Source: Arsukibacterium sp. UBA3155
GTDB lineage: Bacteria > Pseudomonadota > Gammaproteobacteria > Enterobacterales > Alteromonadaceae
Direction of reading: 5' to 3'
Assembly: GCA_002364615.1 (NCBI GenBank)
Contig: DEYP01000025.1
Span: 124,001-188,000 of the forward strand
DNA length: 64,000 bases
The first letter of the stretch is position 1. Each line of letters opens with the position of its first letter. Under the pieces are notes generated by a model that was given only the letters and a program-made list of their open reading frames with translations, was not told the DNA's origin and searched no databases. The position numbers and the translations under genes are program-made. Of the stretch, positions 58,699-64,000 are shown piece by piece.

Positions 58699-60465
58699 AT
58701 GAAATTAAGAGATTACCAGCTACAGGCCGTTGCCACAGCTATCGGCCACTTCAAACAAAGTAATCAGTCTGCAGTTATGGTGCTTCCTACCGGCGCCGGC
58801 AAAAGCCTGGTGTTAGCAGAACTGGCCAGAGTAGCGAAAGGCCGGGTACTTATTCTTACTCATGTCAAAGAACTGGTTGCTCAGAACGCCGAAAAAGTAG
58901 GGTTATTAAGCCAGCCTGGTAGTATTTTCGCTGCGGGGCTAAACCAGAAAGACAGCCGTGCTAAAACGGTGATTGCCAGCGTACAATCTGCTGCCCGTAA
59001 TTTGTCACAATTCGAGCAGGCATTTTCCTTACTGATTATTGACGAGTGCCACCGGGTTAGTCTCAATGCCGACAGTCAGTATCAATTGCTATTTAGCCAG
59101 TTGCGCCGGCAAAATTCAGAGCTGAAAATTCTCGGCCTAACCGCCACCCCTTACCGGTTGGGTACTGGCTGGATCTACCAGAGTCACTATCATGGTCGGG
59201 TTGGCAATACCGAAAATGCCAGTTTCGAACGTTGTATTTTCGAACTGCCGTTAAGACCGTTAATTAACAAAGGCTACTTAGCAAAACCGATATTACTCGA
59301 TGGCTTAGCCGCTCAGTATGACTTTAGTGCCCTGCAGCCATTAAGCAGTATGGACTACAGTGAACAGGAAATTGAATCGGTGCTGGGCAAAATGGGCCGG
59401 GCCACCAAGCTAATTGCTGGCCAGCTGGTTCAGCTGGCTGCCAGTAAACAGGGCGTTATTGTTTTCGCTGCCACAGTGCGTCACGCCAATGAAGTACTGA
59501 ACCTTCTATTGCAGCATGGGCAAAGCGCGGCGCTGTTAATTGCCACAACCCCTGAAAAAGAACGAGATCAACTGATCGCGGCTTTTAAAGCAAAACAATT
59601 GAAGTTTCTGGTGAATGTGGCGGTACTGACCACTGGCTTTGATGCGCCTCATGTCGATTTAATCGCTATTTTACGCCCCACCGCCTCGGTCAGTTTGTTT
59701 CAGCAAATGGTCGGCAGGGGTCTGCGCAGCGCGCCAGATAAAAGCCAGTGCCTGATCATTGATTATGCAGCCAACGGTTATGACTTGTTTTATCCGGAAG
59801 TAGGCAGCCCCCGCCCCAACAGCAAATCTGTGCCAGTACAGGTACCCTGCCCGGAGTGTGGTTTTGCCAATATTTTCTGGGGACTTACAGATAACGATGG
59901 CGATATTATCGAGCACTATGGCAGACGCTGTCAGGGTTTGCTTGCACCCGAAACAAACACAGCAGCCACCCAGTGCAGCTATCGGTTTCGAGCCAGAATA
60001 TGCCCAGACTGCGGTGGCGAGAATGATATTGCAGCACGGGTTTGTCACGCCTGCCAATCGCAACTCATTGATCCGGATAAACGCTTAAAAGAAGTGCTTA
60101 GCAAGCAACACCATCATTTATTTCGCTGCCAGCAAATGCAGCTTATTGACCATAACGGTGATTTAAAAGTGCATTATCAGGACAGTGATGGCAATCCGTT
60201 TTACCGCTATTTTAAAATGCAAACAGCACCGCAGCGCCGGGCCTTATATGCCTTGTTTATTAAACCGCATAGCCGAGCACCGGGTTTTGCTCAAAAAAAA
60301 TATCAAACTGCCAGCGAGCTGGTAGCTGATCAGCACAAGTTTCGCATGCCTCAACTGATCCTGTTAAAAAAGCAGCCCAAAGGCTGGCAACATCTCGACA
60401 GTTTTTTTGATTACAGCGGCCGCTACCAGAATTCTGAAACATACTCAGGCAGCTTTTCTGATTAA
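58699..60465 (+). CDS. radD: RadD (YejH) DEAD/DEAH-box DNA repair helicase
   Basis: 588 residues (E. coli 586). Superfamily 2: LRDYQLQAV Q-motif region, LPTGAGKS (Walker A), IIDECH (motif II DECH), GLTATP, and GRGLR (motif VI). A zinc-binding part follows with CPECGFAN and CPDCGGENDIAARVCHAC. RadD acts in post-replication and double-strand break repair with RecA and SSB. No terminator is obvious downstream. Confidence 0.95.
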   Translation: MKLRDYQLQAVATAIGHFKQSNQSAVMVLPTGAGKSLVLAELARVAKGRVLILTHVKELVAQNAEKVGLLSQPGSIFAAGLNQKDSRAKTVIASVQSAARNLSQFEQAFSLLIIDECHRVSLNADSQYQLLFSQLRRQNSELKILGLTATPYRLGTGWIYQSHYHGRVGNTENASFERCIFELPLRPLINKGYLAKPILLDGLAAQYDFSALQPLSSMDYSEQEIESVLGKMGRATKLIAGQLVQLAASKQGVIVFAATVRHANEVLNLLLQHGQSAALLIATTPEKERDQLIAAFKAKQLKFLVNVAVLTTGFDAPHVDLIAILRPTASVSLFQQMVGRGLRSAPDKSQCLIIDYAANGYDLFYPEVGSPRPNSKSVPVQVPCPECGFANIFWGLTDNDGDIIEHYGRRCQGLLAPETNTAATQCSYRFRARICPDCGGENDIAARVCHACQSQLIDPDKRLKEVLSKQHHHLFRCQQMQLIDHNGDLKVHYQDSDGNPFYRYFKMQTAPQRRALYALFIKPHSRAPGFAQKKYQTASELVADQHKFRMPQLILLKKQPKGWQHLDSFFDYSGRYQNSETYSGSFSD

Positions 60466-60541
60466 GACTAACCCTGTCGATATCACTACTACTAAATTGA
60501 TTTATTAAAACAGGTACAGGGGTGGGTAAACGTTATACCCG

Positions 60542-60808
60542 CTATCTGAGTTGACTATCTTTACTACCCCGTCGGTTCATACCACCTGCTGTCGTACGGT
60601 TTTTTTCAACCGCTTCCTGACAGGCAATACAAAGACGCACTCCCGGAACTGCTTTGCGGCGCTGTTCAGGAATACGCCTGTCGCATTCATCACAATAAAC
60701 CGCGCTGTCACCTACCGTTAATTTACTTCGGACCTGTTGTACTGCATCGTCGACACTTGCATCAATTTGCTCCTGCACCGCGCCATCCCGCGACCATCCT
60801 CCTGCCAT
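60542..60808 (-). CDS. ybiI: DksA/TraR-type zinc finger protein YbiI
   Basis: 88 residues, same length and ending (NRRGSKDSQLR) as the E. coli protein. Zinc finger CDECDRRIPEQRR and GVRLCIACQE. Too short for the DksA coiled coil. Role unknown; possibly a small transcription-related factor. Confidence 0.95.
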   Translation of the reverse strand: MAGGWSRDGAVQEQIDASVDDAVQQVRSKLTVGDSAVYCDECDRRIPEQRRKAVPGVRLCIACQEAVEKNRTTAGGMNRRGSKDSQLR

Positions 60809-60986
60809 AGTAGTCTCCGTTTTATCATTAATAACTGCGTTAATAGCGGCGTTGATTAAATCATCAAGCCATTACTTACGACAACACTCAGCACTAAGGG
60901 TTGCACTCGCCCCGGCCGCAGTAACACAAAGTCTGTTAACCGGGTGCAGCAGAGCAGTTGTCTTAAAAAGTAAGCAGAGCAGCCTG

Positions 60987-61016
60987 TTGACGAAATAGCC
61001 GGGCATGCAGTAATTT
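60987..61016 (+). promoter_or_regulatory. Promoter of the tRNA-Gly gene
   Basis: TTGACG (60987-60992) and TAATTT (61011-61016) separated by 18 bases, ending 15 bases before the tRNA. Reasonable sigma-70 match. Confidence 0.65.
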
Positions 61017-61031
61017 AGCGCAGTGCTGCTG

Positions 61032-61105
61032 GCGGGTGTAGTTCAATGGCAGAATGAAAGCTTCCCAAGCTTTAGACACGGGTTCGATTCCCGCCACCCG
61101 CTCCA
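61032..61105 (+). tRNA. tRNA-Gly (CCC)
   Basis: 74 bases with encoded CCA. Acceptor GCGGGTG / CACCCGC, D-arm AGTTCAATGGCAGA, anticodon loop TTCCCAA (CCC), T-loop GGTTCGATTCC. Stands alone; a palindromic AAAAATATTTAAATATTTTT at 61120-61139 follows and may end transcription. Confidence 0.97.
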
Positions 61106-61201
61106 GATTTTCCTGCCCGAAAAATATTTAAATATTTTTGTCACAGCAGCAACTGCTGCCGGTACTTAGTAATGTCACTCACAACTTACTAAGGTCGAAA
61201 C

Positions 61202-62128
61202 ATGAATAAGCACACTAAAAAGCAAGCAACCAACACGACTAAAACAAAAACCGGCTTCTGGACCCACTGTGCCATTGCCCTAACCATTGTTAGTGGCATG
61301 TTGGCTGCTAATTTTAGTGCTAAAGCAGCTGAAAGCTTTAGTGTTGAGGTTATCGGTAGCGGTAAACCGGTGATTTTGATCCCAGGGTTAATGTCAGATG
61401 CCAGAGTATGGCGACCCACTGCCGAAGCTCTGGCGGGCGATTACCAGCTGCATTTAATCAGTATTGCTGGCTTTGCCGGCACACCGGCTATTGATGGCGA
61501 ACTGCTGCCCACAGTAAAGCAACAATTGCTGCAGTACATTACCCAAAACAAACTACAACAACCGGCAATAGTCGGTCACAGCCTGGGCGCATTTATGGCG
61601 TTTAGCCTGGCCAGTTCAGCACCTGCAAGTATTGGTAATGTTGTCGCGGTAGATGGCTTACCGTATCTGGCGCCGGTATTTACCCGTAGTAACGACACTA
61701 CCGTGGCCATGATGCAGGGCCAGGCGAGTTATTTACGCCAGCAATACCAGCAGATGACAAATGCGCAGTTAACCGCAATGACTGCACAAGGGCTGTTTAT
61801 CCAGGCCACGAGTGCGGTTCACCAGCAACAGGTGCTGGATATGGCAACTGCTTCCGATGCCAGAGCGGCAGGTCAGGCGATTTATGAGCTACTGACCACG
61901 GACTTGCGCCCTGAAGTGCACAAAATTCAAAGCAAGGTACTGTTAATCGGTGCCAGTGGTGCCATGTCAAATGACGCTGACCGCGCTGCAGCAAAAGCCC
62001 TTTATCAGCAGCAAGTTGCTACTATTGCTAACGCCCATGTTGAGTTTAATGCCAACTCAAGGCATTTTATTATGCTCGACCAGCCAGAATGGCTAACCGC
62101 CCGCATCGCACAGGCCCTAAAAGAATAA
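61202..62128 (+). CDS. Exported alpha/beta hydrolase
   Basis: 308 residues with an N-terminal basic region and membrane/signal segment (about 19-42, ending AKAA). Alpha/beta hydrolase fold: IPGLMSDARVWRP (oxyanion hole), nucleophile S127 in VGHSLGA, and a C-terminal RHFIMLDQPEWL supplying the His. Acts in the periplasm or on the membrane; substrate unknown. 18 bases before an ECF sigma gene, so probably one transcript. Confidence 0.88.
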   Translation: MNKHTKKQATNTTKTKTGFWTHCAIALTIVSGMLAANFSAKAAESFSVEVIGSGKPVILIPGLMSDARVWRPTAEALAGDYQLHLISIAGFAGTPAIDGELLPTVKQQLLQYITQNKLQQPAIVGHSLGAFMAFSLASSAPASIGNVVAVDGLPYLAPVFTRSNDTTVAMMQGQASYLRQQYQQMTNAQLTAMTAQGLFIQATSAVHQQQVLDMATASDARAAGQAIYELLTTDLRPEVHKIQSKVLLIGASGAMSNDADRAAAKALYQQQVATIANAHVEFNANSRHFIMLDQPEWLTARIAQALKE

Positions 62129-62146
62129 GTTGCAGGACGAATTAAC

Positions 62147-63283
62147 ATGAGTATCTCAATGATTGAACAACAACTTATTCCGGACGTCACTGCCGCTAAG
62201 CAAGGTGATACCGGTGCCTTTGAGCGGTTGGTTGCACGCTGCCAGCGCAGTGTCAGCAGTATTGCCCTGGCTATCGTCAAAGATTTAGATGCCAGTGAAG
62301 ACATTGCCCAGCAAGTGTTTATTCATATTTGGCAGCAGCTGAATACCTTGCAAAATCCGGCCAGTTTTTTGCCTTGGGTACGGCAGATCACCCGCTATAG
62401 CGCCTTCAACTACCTGCGGGATAACAAGGTGAGTATTACCCAGAGTTTCGATGACGCGGAACAGGCTATGGCAGAATTTGCCAGCGAGTCTGAACCGGAC
62501 CACGACTTAGCTAAACACCAGCAAAACCATATTATGGCAGACTTTATCAGCCAGTTACCCGCCGATAGCAGGGAAATCGTGCTGCTGTTTTACCGTGAAG
62601 AACAAAACAGCCAGCAAGTCGCCGAGCTACTGGGTTTAAGCGAAAGCAATGTCCGTAAAAAGCTGCAGCGGGTGCGTGAACTGTTAAAAGATCAGATCCT
62701 GGCGAAGTACGGAAAAATGATTTTAAGCACCGCTCCCGGGCTTGGCCTTACTACGGCCATATGCAGCGCCCTGACGTTAACCAGCCCGCCGGTAGCGGCT
62801 GCATCGGCCAGTGCTCTGGCGGCCAATAGCAGTGGTCTGGTAAAATTCGGCTGGCTATTAGGCGGCGCAATGTTGGGTGCTCTCGGAGGCGTGTTAGGGG
62901 TAATTCTCGGTATGAAACAACCACTGAAACGAGCGGAAACGCTGCAAGAGCGCCAGCGACTGCTAAAATACCGAAACATCAGTATCGGTTGGCTATTACT
63001 TAGCGGTATCCTGCTGGCAATGGCCTATCAGTTTACTGCTGGAGCAGTAGCACCCGTATTAGCCTTCAGCCTGTTTATGGCCGGACTGGGCTACCTGCAA
63101 TATAGTGTTTGGCAGACAATTAAGCCTCGTTTGCAACAAAAAATGCTGCACGACCCACAAGCTAAAATCGCATATAAACGCAACCTGTTCTGGTGCTGGT
63201 TTGGTATGGCGGGTGGCAGTATAGCAGGCTTTGGTGGCTTAATTATTGGGCTGATAAGTAGTGGCCGCTGGTTTTGGGGCTAA
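62147..63283 (+). CDS. ECF sigma factor fused to a multi-pass membrane domain
   Basis: 378 residues. Sigma region 2 (about 15-90: LVARCQRSVSSIALAIVKDLDASEDIAQQVFIHIW and LPWVRQITRYSAFNYLRD) and region 4 (about 130-185: LPADSREIVLLFY, QVAELLGLSESNVRKKLQRVRELL) are complete. From about 190 a C-terminal half with four to five hydrophobic segments follows (ICSALTLTSPPVAAA, WLLGGAMLGALGGVLGVIL, ISIGWLLLSGILLAMAY, AGGSIAGFGGLIIGLI). The membrane part probably replaces a separate anti-sigma factor. Co-transcribed with an exported hydrolase. ATG 62147 is preceded by a modest AGGACG. Confidence 0.88.
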   Translation: MSISMIEQQLIPDVTAAKQGDTGAFERLVARCQRSVSSIALAIVKDLDASEDIAQQVFIHIWQQLNTLQNPASFLPWVRQITRYSAFNYLRDNKVSITQSFDDAEQAMAEFASESEPDHDLAKHQQNHIMADFISQLPADSREIVLLFYREEQNSQQVAELLGLSESNVRKKLQRVRELLKDQILAKYGKMILSTAPGLGLTTAICSALTLTSPPVAAASASALAANSSGLVKFGWLLGGAMLGALGGVLGVILGMKQPLKRAETLQERQRLLKYRNISIGWLLLSGILLAMAYQFTAGAVAPVLAFSLFMAGLGYLQYSVWQTIKPRLQQKMLHDPQAKIAYKRNLFWCWFGMAGGSIAGFGGLIIGLISSGRWFWG

Positions 63284-63284
63284 T

Positions 63285-63316
63285 AAAAAACGCCAGGACA
63301 AGCCTGGCGTTTTTTA
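63285..63316. terminator. Bidirectional terminator between the sigma gene and greA
   Basis: AAAAAACGCCAGG, loop ACAAG, CCTGGCGTTTTTT. Serves both converging genes. Confidence 0.95.
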
Positions 63317-63336
63317 TTTCGTTTGACGCTATGCTA

Positions 63337-63813
63337 TCAAATATATTTAACGTCTGTTATCTCAAACTCAACCGCGCCTTTTGGAGTGGTAATGTTTGCT
63401 ACATCATCGGTGGTTTTGCCAATTAAACCGCGGGCGATGGGTGAGTTAACAGAAATTAAATTGTTTTTAATGTCTGCCTCGTCATCGCCAACGATCCGAT
63501 AGGTCATTTCTTCTTCGGTATCCAGGTTTAAAATAGATACCGTCGCGCCAAAAATCACTTTGCCATTGTTAGGCATTTTACTGATATCGATAATTTGGGC
63601 GTTGGATAATTTACCCTCAATATCCTGAATACGGCCTTCGCAAAATCCTTGCTGCTCACGCGCCGCATGATATTCAGCATTTTCCTTTAAATCACCATGG
63701 GCACGGGCTTCAGCAATAGCCTGAATAATAGCCGGCCGTTTTACCGATTTAAGCTCATGCAGTTCAACCCGCAATGCTTCTGCGCCCTGAATTGTCATCG
63801 GGATTTGACTCAT
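63337..63813 (-). CDS. greA: Transcription elongation factor GreA
   Basis: 158 residues. N-terminal coiled coil with [36 protein letters not shown] (acidic tip D and E present), then FKBP-like C-terminal domain with [14 protein letters not shown]. Rescues arrested RNA polymerase. The start overlaps the carB stop by four bases (ATGA). Confidence 0.98.
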   Translation of the reverse strand: MSQIPMTIQGAEALRVELHELKSVKRPAIIQAIAEARAHGDLKENAEYHAAREQQGFCEGRIQDIEGKLSNAQIIDISKMPNNGKVIFGATVSILNLDTEEEMTYRIVGDDEADIKNNLISVNSPIARGLIGKTTDDVANITTPKGAVEFEITDVKYI

Positions 63814-64000
63814 CCGTTCACTCTCTTATGTAATTCCTGAATAGAATTGACGTTATTAAAAGCACTGGCTGTATTTGCCTTACACGTCGCAAATGCAGCG
63901 TTAAGCGTTGTAGTATAGTTGGCTTTATGCTGCAGTGCACCACGGCGTAAAACTTTAGAGTCTTCAATAGCCTGACGCCCTTCGGTGGTGTTAACAATAT
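63810..64000 (-). CDS. carB: Carbamoyl-phosphate synthase large chain, C-terminal end (partial at window end)
   Basis: About 63 residues of the C-terminal MGS-like allosteric domain, including [19 protein letters not shown] and [12 protein letters not shown], ending HKRVNG. The gene begins outside the window. carB-greA order and overlap suggest co-transcription. Confidence 0.93.
   Translation of the reverse strand, partial: IVNTTEGRQAIEDSKVLRRGALQHKANYTTTLNAAFATCKANTASAFNNVNSIQELHKRVNG

Noticed and set aside
61120-61139. AAAAATATTTAAATATTTTT palindrome as a protein-binding operator
   Set aside because: More simply a weak terminator after tRNA-Gly or chance A/T-rich sequence; no second copy seen nearby.

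Overview
The window looks like the chromosome of a free-living gammaproteobacterium, most likely of the Rheinheimera / Arsukibacterium / Alishewanella group near the Alteromonadales. This is an inference from gene order and protein character; no search was run. Two long blocks of core genes have the usual gammaproteobacterial order: leuS-lptE-holA-nadD-rsfS-rlmH-mrdA-rodA-rlpA-dacA-ybeD-lipB-lipA, and (reading leftward) carB-greA ... rlmE-ftsH-folP-glmM-tpiA-secG-tRNA-Leu-tRNA-fMet-rimP-nusA-infB-rbfA-truB-rpsO-pnp-nlpI. Base composition is close to balanced, and both window edges cut genes (corC at the left, carB at the right).

Layout. 1-2 kb: end of corC and lnt. 2.3-4 kb: a secreted subtilisin-like protease. 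4.2-7.3 kb: a degenerate 5'-nucleotidase-like protein translationally coupled to a membrane diguanylate cyclase gene that is frameshifted. 7.3-11.6 kb (minus): a DUF389 membrane protein and a LonC-like S16 protease. 11.8-16.8 kb: the most interesting accessory region. It holds an HvfA-type RiPP precursor with eight Cys in KCGEGKCG blocks, its MNIO (DUF692) modifying enzyme and DUF2063 partner, a DoxX membrane protein, and an ECF sigma / DUF3379 anti-sigma pair. The two transcription units of this region carry matching ECF-type promoter elements with identical spacing, so I propose one metal-responsive regulon controlled by the local sigma factor. 16.8-18.6 kb: a small accessory patch with a YefM-YoeB toxin-antitoxin module, a small lipoprotein and a possibly broken small membrane gene.

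18.6-26.3 kb (minus): pnuC, gabD, two tandem nhaD Na+/H+ antiporters, a tandem universal stress protein and a SulP/BicA-like anion transporter. This suggests sodium, pH and bicarbonate handling suited to a saline or alkaline habitat. 26.5-39.8 kb: tRNA charging, LPS assembly, DNA polymerase III delta, NAD synthesis, ribosome silencing and methylation, cell elongation (PBP2, RodA, RlpA, DacA) and lipoate synthesis. 40-42.4 kb: a PilZ protein converges on an NlpI lipoprotein gene that overlaps a gene for a putative zinc-metallopeptidase lipoprotein. 42.4-57.8 kb: RNA decay, translation initiation, transcription elongation, protein export, folate and cell-wall precursor genes. 57.8-64 kb: yhbY, radD, ybiI, tRNA-Gly(CCC), an exported alpha/beta hydrolase paired with an ECF sigma factor that has a built-in multi-pass membrane domain, then greA and the end of carB.
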